From Sipunculus nudus (lineage: Eukaryota > Annelida > Sipuncula > Golfingiida > Sipunculidae), in the NCBI GenBank assembly GCA_026874595.1, contig CM049314.1, positions 10,658,729-10,722,728 of the forward strand: DNA of 64,000 nt, in the 5' to 3' direction. Below are positions 24,115 to 34,955 of this stretch, one piece after another. Each line of letters starts with the position of its first letter. The stretch's first letter is position 1. The position numbers and the translations under genes were made by a program. The notes under the pieces were generated by a model, which was not told the origin of the DNA, made no database searches, and worked only from the letters and a program-made list of their open reading frames with translations.

Positions 24115-26660
24115 ATAGGTTCTAGGGTCATGAGGTCAAAGGTCAAGGTCACTGGACTCGCATCTTAAAAGATACTGTGGATGCATTTTAAGCCAAACTT
24201 TCATCCCAGGTCTTCCATCTTAAATATATAGCTCACTTGCCAATAGTGGATGATCCATATCAATGTTGGGGTCACAAGGTCAGAGGTCAAGGCCACAGGA
24301 GCTATCTGTCAAAAAATTAGTTTCTGGATAATAATTCCTGCTTTTATTAATGTATTGATTTCAAACTTGACGTATATATGTCCCATTTAAAAAGCAAGAC
24401 TCCAATTGTTTTTGGGGTCATGAGGTCAAAGGTCAAGGTCACAGGACACATCTTTAAAAAGATTGTGGATGCATTTTCAGCCAAACATTTCATTTCAGAC
24501 CTTTTATCTTGCACATATAGTTCATCTGCCAATAGAGGAAAACCCCTATCAATTTTTAGGTCACAAGGTCAAAGGTGAAGGTCACAGGAGCCATCTTTCT
24601 AAAAATTAGTTTCTGGATGATAATTCCTGCTTTTATCGATGTATGGATTTCAAACTTGACTTGTATATGACCCATTGGAAAAGCAAGACCCGAATTGATT
24701 TTGGGGTCATGAGGTCAAAGGTCAAAGTCACAGGACACATCTTTAAAAAGATTGTGGATGCATGTTCAGCCAAATAATTCATCTCAGATCTTTCATCTTG
24801 CACATATAGTTCACCTGCCAAGAGTGGAAGACCCCTATCAGTCACAAGGTCAAAGGTGAAGGTCACAGGAGCCATCTGTCCAAAAATTAGTTTCTGGATG
24901 ATAATTCCTGCTTTTATTAGCCCTCAGCCCTTAGGCTGATGGGCTATTGTCGTCACCCAAGCTGTCCGTCCGTCCGTCCGTCCGGCGTCCGTTAACTTTT
25001 ACCTTGTGAGCGGGATATCTTGAAAAGGATTCACCGTCAGAATTTTATTTCCTCGGTAAAGATGTATATCGACAAAATCTCTGTCAAGTTCGAAGATTGG
25101 TGACCTTGACCTATTTTTCTACATTTTAGAGCTGATTATAGAAAAACACTTAGATGCTTATTACTCAGGAACCATTTGGTGGGTTTTCACAAAACTTACT
25201 ATGGTTATTGGGACTGATAATCTGTACCTGCTACACAAGTTTGGGGGCGCCACCTACAATATCTGATTTTTAATGAATTTTTCTTGGATTTTTCAACTTT
25301 GGGCTTGTGAGCAGGATATCTCTAAAAGGATTCACCGTAGGATTTTTATTTTTTCGGTCAAGATGTACATTGACAAAATCTTGGTCAAGTTCGAAGATGG
25401 GTGACCTTGACCTATTTTTCTACATTTTAGAGCTGATTATAGAAAAAACATTTAGAAGCTTATTTCTCAGGAACCATTGGGTGGATTTTCACAATACTTA
25501 CTATGATCATAGGGACTGATGGTCTGTAACTGCTGCACAAGTTTGGGGGCGCCACCTGCAATTTCTTATTTTTAATGAATTTTTCTTAAATTTTTCAACT
25601 TTGGCCTTGTGAGCAGGATATCTCTAAAAGGATTCACAATAGGAATTTTATTTCTTTAGTGAAGATGTATATTGACAAAATCTCGGTCAAGTTCGAAGAT
25701 GGGTGACCTTGACCTACTTTTCAAGGTCACATAGCTTGTAATAGAATAAAACTTAGAAGCTTATTTTTCAGGAAGCATTTGGTGGATTGTTATGAATCAT
25801 GGTGCATACCTCTCCATTTTATATTTATAACTGAGACATGTACGGATATACATCCATGTGAGAACAGATATTTAGTACTTGTTACTGTTACCACCTCTAA
25901 ACACTGTTCTTTTGGCTGAGGGCTTTTGTCAGCTTCTGCTGATATTCTAGTTGATGTATGGATTTCAAACTTGACTTGTATATTTCCTAATGGAGAAGCA
26001 AGACCTGAATTGATTTTGGGGTCATGTGGTCAAAGGTCAAGGTCACAGGACACATCTTTAAAAAGATGTGGATGCATTTTCAGCCACACATTTCATCTCA
26101 GATCTTTCATCTTGCACATATAGTTCACCTGCCAAGAGAGGAAGAACCCTATCAATTTTGAGGTCACAAGGTCAAAGGTGAAGGTCACAGGAGCCATCTG
26201 TCTAAAATTAGTTTCTGGATGATAATTCCTGCTTTTATTGATGTATAGATTTCAAACTTGACTTGTATATGTCCCATTGGAAAAGCAAGACCCGAATTGA
26301 TTTATGGGTCACGAGGTCAAATGTCAAGGTCACAGGACACATATTTAAAAAGATTGTGGATACATTATCAGCCAAACATTTCATCTCAGACATTTCATAT
26401 TGCACATACAGTTCCCCTGCCAATAGAGGAAGATGCCTGTCAATTGTGAGGTCACAAGGTCAAAGGTGAAGGTCACAGGAGCCATCTGTCCAAAAATTAG
26501 TTCCCGAGATGATAATGCAAGCTTGGATTAATATATGGATATCAAACCTGACTTATATATAGCCCATCAATAAATCTAGACCTCCATTTATTTATATATA
26601 AAAGTGGAGGATCAGTATCAATTTTGGGGTCACAAGGTCAAAGGTCTAGGCCACAGGAGC
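24115..26660 (+). repeat. ~288-bp tandem array (dimeric, ~144-bp half-units)
   Basis: The phrase (A)TGAGGTCAAAGGTCAAGGTC recurs at about 24127, 24420, 24709, 26024 and 26311, spaced 287-289 bp once the nested element is discounted. A related phrase, CACAAGGTCAAAGGTGAAGG, lies about midway in each unit (about 24277, 24567, 24845, 26167, 26453, 26632). The unit is therefore a dimer of two diverged halves. Each half also has a conserved TTTCTGGATGATAATTCCTG or CATTTTCAGCCAAAC segment. Confidence 0.85.
24917..25950 (+). mobile_element. Family 1 Helitron/HINE-like element, copy 2
   Basis: The 5' AGCCCTCAGCC (24919-24929) is inverted as GGCTGAGGGCT (25914-25924). The 3' hairpin TCAGC-TTCT-GCTGA (25929-25942) is followed by TATT and CTAG. 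A (GTCC)n tract lies near 24965-24985. It interrupts the family 4 array: the flanks TGCTTTTATT and GATGTATGG rejoin to give the intact unit sequence seen at about 26231-26247. This gives an internally controlled empty site with no target duplication. Three ~290-bp body units are present. Confidence 0.8.
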
Positions 26661-26759
26661 CTATTCTTGAAGGGGGGGGGGGGGGCGTACTATGTCTGGG
26701 GATACTCTGGCACCTGCAGTGCCAAGAAATGTCTAGTTTTCTAATAAAACTTCATTTAT

Positions 26760-26990
26760 TTTGCATGGATTGCACAAATAGTTATTAAGACTAACCAAGG
26801 CACTCTCCATGGCTCAGATGGTGGCATTTGGAAGTGGCTTAAAGTTGAGGAAACTGGAGAACCCAGAGAAAACCACCAGCTTTGGACAGGCCACTATATT
26901 AACCCACTTTCTTAGACACACAGGGGATTGAACCCAGGCCACCAGCAGAAATGGCTGAACGTTTTACCCCGGACTGTCCAGGGCCCACAT
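26760..26990 (-). repeat. tRNA-derived SINE (V/Meta-SINE-like body)
   Basis: On the minus strand an A-box-like TGGACAGTCCGG (26980-26969) is followed about 35 nt later by a perfect B box GGTTCAATCCC (26934-26924). Downstream comes a GGTTTTCTCTGGGTTCTCC segment (about 26873-26855) resembling the conserved central domain of widespread animal SINEs. The A box is degenerate, so this is probably an old, inactive copy. Tail and TSD were not identified. Confidence 0.5.
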
Positions 26991-27521
26991 AATGTGAATT
27001 AAACAAAAGTAAAGTATTTCTACATCTTTGCCTCTGTTAAAGATGATTCGCTGAATCTAGTCTCAGCCTTGTAAATACTGTGACCTGTGTGAGAAATCAG
27101 ATCCAGGATTAAAACTACATAAAACCACCATGAAGGCCTCAGAATTAACACAAAAACCATGGTACCAGTGACAGACCTCAGCCTGGGATGGTAACATTCT
27201 GCGTGGAGAATTGTCCTGGGTTGGCTGAACACTTCATCTGTAAGAGGTCCATGTGTGACTGACATTAGACAAAAGTTAGACGTGGCCTGGTGGTTTTTGT
27301 ATTAGATTAAACTCAAGTTAGCGCCAGAGTACACCATGAAACTTTACTGTGGCCACCCGGAGTAGCTCTGATGGATGAATTCTGTATTCCTTCAGGTCGT
27401 GACTGTAATAAATTATAAGATATTTTATTGTGGAGAATATTTCAAACTGGACTCAGCTACACTGTCTTGTGGTTACCAGCGTAGTACCTCTACTTGTACA
27501 CCTGCATGTTTTATTATAATG
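26991..27521. other. Unassigned non-coding spacer
   Basis: No gene or repeat was recognised between the SINE and the satellite-like repeat. Confidence 0.4.
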
Positions 27522-28025
27522 CATAACTGCTCTAGACATAAACTTGATGTTTTACTCAAAATATCATTCAATTCTTCATTATGTTAAGCATCGGAGTATA
27601 GAGCCTAAAAAAACAGGATGGAATGGTATAGTCAATATAAAACTTCAGTTATGTTTGAATTTTACTCAGGGCTACCCTAAAGACTTTAAAAGCAGAAATA
27701 CATAACTGCTTTAGACATAAACTTGATGTTTTACTCAAAATATCATTCAGTTCTCCATTATGTTAAGCAAAGTATATAGAGCCTAAAAAACAGGATGAAA
27801 TGATGGTTAATATGAAACTGTTCAGTTATGTTTGAATCATACTCAGGGCTACCCATAAGACTTAAGAAGAATTACATAACTGCTCTACACATAAACCTGA
27901 TGTTTTACTCAAAATATCATTCAGTTCTTCATTATGCTAAGCTACAGAATATAGAGCCTAAAAAAACTGTCATTATATAACTGTTTAGTGATACACAAAT
28001 TATATTCTGGACTACCCATGAGACT
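27522..28025 (+). repeat. ~175-bp tandem repeat, about 2.8 copies
   Basis: Units start at 27522, 27701 and 27875 with CATAACTGCTYTA and share ACTTGATGTTTTACTCAAAA, then TTCATTATG and GAGCCTAAAAAA. Spacing is 179 and 174 bp. The third copy is truncated near 28025 (ACTACCCATGAGACT). The size is in the satellite-monomer range, but only a short array is present here. Confidence 0.85.
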
Positions 28026-29217
28026 GGCTGATATTCAAAGATCAAAAGCTGATATTCATGTTCTGAAGTATAAATATGTAAAGGTTTGGAGCTTTAAATG
28101 GAACATTGTGTGGATATTATTGTAACTTGTGTAAGCCTTCAGAGCGCAGCCTAAAAGTAACACACAATGATGATACAGGATCAGGTGTTTATCATAAAGG
28201 CATGGTAGATACACTAGATTGAGATCATATTGACGAATGCCCCGGAACAACCTTTAGCGAAGCAAACGTTTATAATCAGAAGTGTACATATATATGTAAG
28301 TATACAGGCCTCAGGTGAAGGCATAATGCTGATATAATTATTTAAATCTTTTAGGTTGTGAGATTAGCTCAGTACACAATGATGATCCAGGATCAGCCGT
28401 TTGTCTGTGGGACAGCCATGATTCCACTGTGGCATTGTGGCCATTGTGTTTCTCGTGTTTCTCTGGTATTGGATACACACAGCATTATAAATACAGCTGA
28501 TAAGGCTCCCGACTACTGTACACACTGAACAGACTGCCAAAGCAGTTAATATATGGCTGCAACAGTCATGTAAACAGCCAGGGACCCTTGTCTTGTGTCA
28601 GGGGTATTACCCAGCGTCATGTTCTGTTTGTTAATAAAGAAAGTGGCGTATTGTGTTGCCCAGACTGGGTATTCAGGACGTTCTGTCTAGTGATTTGTGA
28701 AAAGAACGTCTGATACGGTGTCCCCGGACAGTTTCAAATATAATGTTCAGGCTTTGATTCTTACATCTAAAGTCATATATTTATCATATCCATATTGGTA
28801 CTTCCTGCTTAATGTTATCATTAAGGCATTAGTTTTAGGAGAAAACAAAGTCAGGGAGAATATCAGTATATAATACATAAATATATTTATAATCCACCTT
28901 GGAAAGTTTCCCTGGTACCACAGGCTGCATGTGATTTGCTAATTGTGTTTCAAAGAGTTTCTCACCTGGAAATTAATGATCATTGTAAAATTCAATCAGT
29001 CACAATGTGTTATACAATGTATTAAAATAGAGATTAACTGAATTAAAAATGTATCAGAAAATGTATAAATGGTAAATTCTATTTGAATTTTGATCTTGGT
29101 AAAAATTAGGTCACTGTGACATAATTTCTGAATGCTACCTACTCCCATGTTTCAACAACATCAGATCCGTTGTACATAAAGTGTTAACTTACACTCTGTC
29201 AGTGACATCATATTATT
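28026..29217. other. Unassigned non-coding stretch
   Basis: Nothing recognised in either strand. Confidence 0.4.
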
Positions 29218-30250
29218 TCCCATTAAACAAGGGATAAGCCTATTTTTCTTAGTTTGATATATAACTCAGGTACTCTATCGAGTATCCTAATGGGAAACAT
29301 CTCCTTGTCAGTACCGCTTTATATTACAGCCACCTTTCTACTATAGACAGCCAAGGATGACCTGTCAAGTAGGCTATGAGGTTAGTAACATCTCTCGTAT
29401 ACAAATACCCTGATCCTGTCAGTGTTCATAAGCTAGAGGTTTCAGTGTGTTTCACATTTTCTCATTAATTTGGATGTCATTTTATTTCTAATTTCAACGG
29501 CTTCAAAGTTTCACTCTACAATTTCCCATTAAACAAGGTTAGCTCCATTTTACCTGTGTGATATTGAACCCAATGCGACATTGTCCCATTTTCTCATCTT
29601 GAAACCAAGGAAATCCCTGTTTTTTGTGTTTGTATAATATCTCATTTTTTTGCCTCATTAATGGAGCTGAAGTCTTCTATTCTTGGTATGATTATCTGAC
29701 AATTTAGTTTCACCAGATTATTTCCCTTCAACTGAGAATATAATCCTTGTTTGTTTGTCCCATATTGTTTCCCAATTTCCCATAAATAAAAGTGTGAGCT
29801 AAGTATCTCAGTATGATACTGTTCAATAACTCGGGAACACCATAATTCCTATTTTTCCCCATTTCAGGGATTAAGCCTTATTCCCATCATACTTAACCAC
29901 TTATTTGGTTGCTCCATATTTTCAGCCCCAGTTTCCCCATCAATTACGGTCAGTCCTTAATTTTCCATTATGATACTTCAGCAACTTGATCAGTATCACC
30001 TTTCTGCCATTAATTAGGTTTAAGCCTTACTATTTTACTTTACACAATTTCATTTCATATTCTATCATTGCCTCAGGTCCCATTTTCCAGGACTGATAGC
30101 TTTATACCTGCCTATTACACTGTGATGATTTTCATTTCATTCTGTGACAAGGGTTAAACCTGAATTCTGTGGTATAATACCATATAACTGCACTGCTTTT
30201 ATTGCCATTTTACCCAAATAACGAGGGTTACACGTTATTTTGTGTATTAC
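29218..30250 (+). repeat. Highly degenerate minisatellite field (~60-75-bp period)
   Basis: Diverged versions of a phrase like TTTCCCATTAAACAAGG, then AAGCCTTATTTT and then TGTGATAC-like text recur about 12-15 times. The clearest are at 29218, 29522, 29770, 29850, 29935 and 30008. Copies are so diverged that period and edges are approximate. Confidence 0.5.
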
Positions 30251-31929
30251 ATTCAGTGAGGATGACACCCATTGATCTGAATCCTGAATAAAAGCTTCCC
30301 CAAAATGATGAATGTACATGCTGGTATTGGGTCCACATATCAGCTGAGGGGGCTCCTGGCAGTGGAGATCTTGTTGTGGTGGGATCATGTCACGCTCACA
30401 TGATAAACATCAAAAAGAAGATGCCGCTGCCCTATGATAGGTCAGCTCACATCACATGAAATGAATATCCACGGCTACTCAGCCAGCTGGGTGGGAAACA
30501 CATATAATGTGTTATATACTTTCATTTCTACTTTCTGTTTATATACATTATGATCGTCATTAAACATGCATACATGTGCAATCAATAAATTAACATTAAT
30601 CAGCCTTGTCACTCAATCAGACTTGTCATCAATCAGTTTTGTCAGCTCTTTGGTATTTCCAATAAATTTCTGCAAATAGATGAATCAAATGCATGCATGC
30701 ATATGTTACTGATATTTATAGGCACATATCCTTACTTACAGACACTTAATTAGGTATATTACATACAAATATGTATATATTGTTCATATACCATGTAGTA
30801 TAAGTTAAGGGTGAAGGCAAATGTGGAGATCAAACTGTGGAAAAATATAGCAATGGGGGATCTCGCACTAAAAATATGCCATAATAAGTTTAAAATTTGA
30901 GTCAGATGATGTCAAGTTCACCAACCACACACTCCTAATGCAGACCCATCTCCCTACTGTGACTGTTTTATTGTATTATTTTTATTTTTTTCAGCTTTGA
31001 TATATATAATCCCTGGAGAGTTGGTCTGTGTGCTGCTCCTGTATGCCTTCTTTGCCATTTATGTTTTTCACATCAGTCCCTGCTGTATTCATGTGTTCCT
31101 AGCACTACAGATACTGCCGTTTTGGGAATTCTGACATGTATGTGTCACCCTCGATTGGTCACCAGGATGAATAAATGAATTAAGCGTGCACTGTCGTTGA
31201 AGCCTATGGCTTGGTTTCCAGTTTTGCCATAATGCAAGTTTTCAAAAGGATTCCATTGTTGTTGGTTTTTTTGGTATTGTATCAGAACTTTATCATGCAG
31301 TGTATGTGGGTAGAGATGAGTGTTTTGCTGTCAAGATGTAGCTACGTTAACACTTTACAAGTGAAAGCTGGAATCACCAGGATCCAGAGGCAACGATAAT
31401 TCACGATTTCATGTTTCACATCACGCATCATCCCACCCAAAATGATACAGAAAATTTTCTTATATATATTTAAGTCAGATCTGTAACTGGCAAGGTGTTG
31501 AAACAGTTCGCTTGACACAAACAAAAACTATTGTTCCATTCATTATCTAAATGTGGTGTTGGTACCTTTCAACATAGGTGCTGGTCTGGGTGTCACATGT
31601 TTAAGTGCAAAGTCATTTATTGCTGATGACTCACTGGTTAGTATTTTGAAGGTCTCCACTTGTAGTAGTACCAAGCATTTCGTGTTCCCTTACGTAACCT
31701 GTAAACAACATCAGCTTGTCAACAACTTGTCTACTGTTGTTAACCTTATGTTCCTGAAGGTAGGTCAGAAGTCAAGTGCCGTTATACCCAGTATCCACAC
31801 AGTGTAGTTTTTTTATGGGTTAATAGGTGTCTGCCTCTTCACAGCTTATCTTGTTTCTTGCAGACTCCAGTTTGAATTTGTATGGACAATCTTTCTGTCT
31901 TAAGTTGAAACAGGTTTAGTTTTCTTTCT
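30251..31929. other. Unassigned non-coding stretch
   Basis: No convincing gene, RNA or repeat was seen. Short open frames near 31211-31807 lack protein-like features or splice context. Confidence 0.4.
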
Positions 31930-32640
31930 ACACAAATTTTGGCTGGTTCAGGTTTTATGTCTGTCTTGGCTGGGACCAGTCTAACTTTCTTTCGAGTTGG
32001 AACTGATTCATTTCCTTTCACTAAAAACTGGAACCTCTTTTTATTTCTTTCAATCCAAATTGGAACTGGCTTAGTTTACTTTAACCCAAGTTGGGATTGG
32101 TTAATTTTTCTTTCAACACAAGTTTGGATTGTTCTACTTTCTTTCACCTCAAGTTGATACTGGCTCATTTTTTCAGCCCAAGTTGGTACTGGCTCATTTT
32201 TCAGCCCAAGTTGGTACTGGCTCATTTTTTTCAGCCCAAGTTGGTACTGGCTCATTTTTTTCAGCCAAATTTGGTATTGGTTACTTTTTTTCACCACAAG
32301 TTGGTACTGGCTCATTTTTTTCAGCCCAAGTTGGTACTGGCTCATTTTTCAGCCCAAGTTGGTACTGGCTCATTTTATAAGCCTTAATTGGTACTGGCTC
32401 ATTTTTTTCCGCCCAAGTTGGTACTGGCTCATTTTTCAGCCCAAGTTCGTACTTGCTCATTTTTTCAGCCCAAGTTGGTACTAGCTCATTTTTTTTTAGC
32501 CCAAGATGGTACTGGCTCATTTTTTCAGCCCAAGTTGATACTGGCACATTTTTTTCAGCCCAAGTTGGTACTGGCTCAATATTTCAGCCCAAATAGGTCT
32601 GGTTCAGTTTTTTTTTGTGTCTAAGCTGAGACTTGTTTGG
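31930..32640 (+). repeat. ~30-bp minisatellite (CAAGTTGGTACTGGCTCA units)
   Basis: The core 32140-32600 contains about 16 units of 28-31 bp. Each has CCCAAGTTGGTACTGGCTC followed by a T run of 4-9 and CAG. Length varies mainly in the T run. Degenerate units extend left to about 31930. Open frames on both strands (for example repeats of MSQYQLGLKK) come from the repeat, shift frame wherever the T run changes and have no gene context. Confidence 0.9.
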
Positions 32641-34570
32641 TTTCCTTTCTGCACAAGCTGCAATTGTTTTGACTGGTTTAGCTATAAAACTTTATTAATC
32701 AGAACATAAAAAAAAGTAGTAAAAGTAAATGTGGAAATAAGCAAATGACATATAAAGGCTTATTGGAGACTGTTACCTTTACCAGGTTGTGCTACTTCCT
32801 TTTGTTGAAACATATGGTATATGATTGCTGCTTTCACTACATCAACTTGGTGTGTATGATGATTCTTTGACTCTGTTGCTTTTGAGTTCATAGCCAAGTC
32901 ACAATCATATATGCTGTAACTTATATCCTCTGCTTTGGTTTAAACTTCACTGCAGATAAGCTTTTTGTTAGTAAGGACAGGATGCTGGAAGCAGTTTTAG
33001 GAGATTATTTTGAGAAAGAAGTTAGAGCATTTAGTGCTGAAAGTAAAAGGCCTTGTGGCTAAATGGCGTTCCTGTGTTACAATTCAGACACTTTAAGTTT
33101 AACTTTTATCAATTCCCCCAGTTTTAAACATTCTGAAATGTTATTTTTACTCAATGGCATAGTAGTTTTTCACCTTTCCTTTTATCATAGCATGAAATAT
33201 AACATTTCAGTGCTCTTTTGGACCACTGTAATGCTATATAAATAAGTAATTTGACTGAAATTTAATTATCTGAATAGTCCTATGAAACTTAAAATCTCTC
33301 TTTAAACTTTATTTTATAAAATTTATTTTGCCTCATCTTCTGATTATTATAACTCATGCATAAGTATGCCAGTAACATCTGTATGACTTAATTGTGACCA
33401 ATAAAAAAATGCATGGACATTAAGAACAGTTGCTGTCCCACTAGTGACACCAGCTAAGTAATACAGTATGTTTTTGTGTGTCATTGCAGTAGGTGGAAGT
33501 GATCTGTACAATTTTACATGGCATCTCTCACTTATGCATATAGCACATCACAATTTAAGGGTCATAGAAATACTGTAGTGCAATTACTCTAGTTATATTT
33601 CAGCCTAATTACAGCAGTGTACAAGCAAATTTTGCAGTGACCGAGCATCTAACACTTGATCTCACTCAGCAAACTGGCATGAGGGTCAGTTTGATCATGT
33701 CACTCATGTGTAGAATGAAAATGCACATTATCATCTTTGATTTGGCATTATAAGTAAAGTTGTGTGGTCCTGAATTCCTTACCATAAAATATGGGCAGGA
33801 TGTTGCCAGTTTTTATGTATTTTCAGGTTGTTCACACTGCCAGATTACATCAGGCTTTTGGGTTGTATCTGAATTTAATCCACTTCCATGTAATACGAAA
33901 AAGTCATGGCTAAAATTTTAATTACATTCCAACTTGTTGAGAATCAAATTCATTTTTTTATTAAGTTTTTTACTTGAGTTTGGACCATGGCTGATAGACA
34001 GCACTGTAAAATGAATGAGATGGAAGATGGTGATGATGATGAAGTGAAAGATAAGGTCTGAGCTGTGTAGTTGGCTGGGACAAGTCCCAGGCCCGACTGA
34101 GCTCCTTCAGGACCTTCACCATTGTTGAAATTAATTTAAGATAGAAGTGGGTCCAGTTTGGCATCCAAATATTGTCTTGAGAAGTTGAAAAAAATCATTC
34201 TGAGAAGTTGGTTTGTTAGTTCAGACTCGCCACAGACAAAGATGCTGTGGTAGCTGACTATCATTTTACAATTTTTTCTGAGGAGAACTGAGATGGAAAC
34301 TACCCCCCAAACATAAAAGAAAGGTTGTCAGTTTATTTTGCAACATCAATAAAAACGTTCAACGATTCAGATTTTCTTGCTTGCCAAAAATTCCCAAAAT
34401 TGAGTTTCACTTAGTTTAACTTGAAACTATAGATACTTATAACTATTTGGACATACTTTGACACACTTTGGTATTATTCTTTGTCCTTACTCTGGTACTT
34501 TTCAACAGATATCAATAAACAGTCATGGGATTCATCTGAAGAGTTGATACATCATGCTGTCATGTTATCA
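32641..34570. other. Unassigned non-coding stretch
   Basis: AT-rich, with no recognisable gene or named repeat up to the LINE target site. Confidence 0.4.
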
Positions 34571-34582
34571 TACTCATCAAGA
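34571..34582. repeat. LINE target-site duplication, left copy
   Basis: TACTCATCAAGA is identical to 37041-37052 and flanks the LINE exactly. Confidence 0.9.
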
Positions 34583-34601
34583 ATGAATGAATGAATAGAA
34601 A

Positions 34602-34607
34602 TTTATT
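34602..34607 (-). promoter_or_regulatory. LINE polyadenylation-type hexamer
   Basis: TTTATT on the plus strand reads AATAAA in the LINE sense, 19 nt before the element's 3' junction. Confidence 0.6.
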
Positions 34608-34955
34608 CTGAAATAAAAGGCCTCAGGCCCATGGTTCCACAAAGAGCATGTGTTAAGAATCATAAAAATTCAATAATAACAAAATGTAACTGCATAACAT
34701 GAACTAACAAAACATGCATTAAAACACAATCTTGTATGAAAATGTAACTATAAAAAACACAAGCAGAAATTTTGTAATCACATGTTTCACTTCATTTAGA
34801 GGTCATGAATAATAACAATAATAATACCAATTATAATAATAATAATAATAAATAAGTGAACATATAAAACAAACAGTAATACAATGCATATATGTAAAAC
34901 AGTTTATCTATTTCTTAATGGGCAGATGAATAAGTAAGTGAAATAAATAGATTAC

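Larger units (their letters stand above)
23477..26736 (+). mobile_element. Family 4 Helitron/HINE-like element with tandem-repeat body
   Basis: The 5' end carries GTATCCCCAGACA (23481-23493), perfectly inverted as TGTCTGGGGATAC (26693-26705), and the 5' copy can also fold back on itself (GTATCCC...GGGATGC). The 3' end has hairpin GGCAC-CTGCA-GTGCC (26709-26723), nine bases, then CTAG (26733-26736) and TT. Between lie ~288-bp tandem units and a run of 14 G (26672-26685). A family 1 element is inserted at 24917-25950. Non-coding. Inverted repeats, tandem units in the middle and a 3' hairpin are the arrangement described for Helentron-associated elements. Confidence 0.7.

Noticed and set aside
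24347-24875. Open frames with MTFDLMTPK-like text in the 288-bp array, recurring at 26235-26469
   Set aside because: They recur once per repeat unit on both strands and terminate at unit variants. Repeat shadows.
32076-32624. Several open frames on both strands of the 30-bp minisatellite
   Set aside because: Repeat shadows that change frame wherever the T run changes length.
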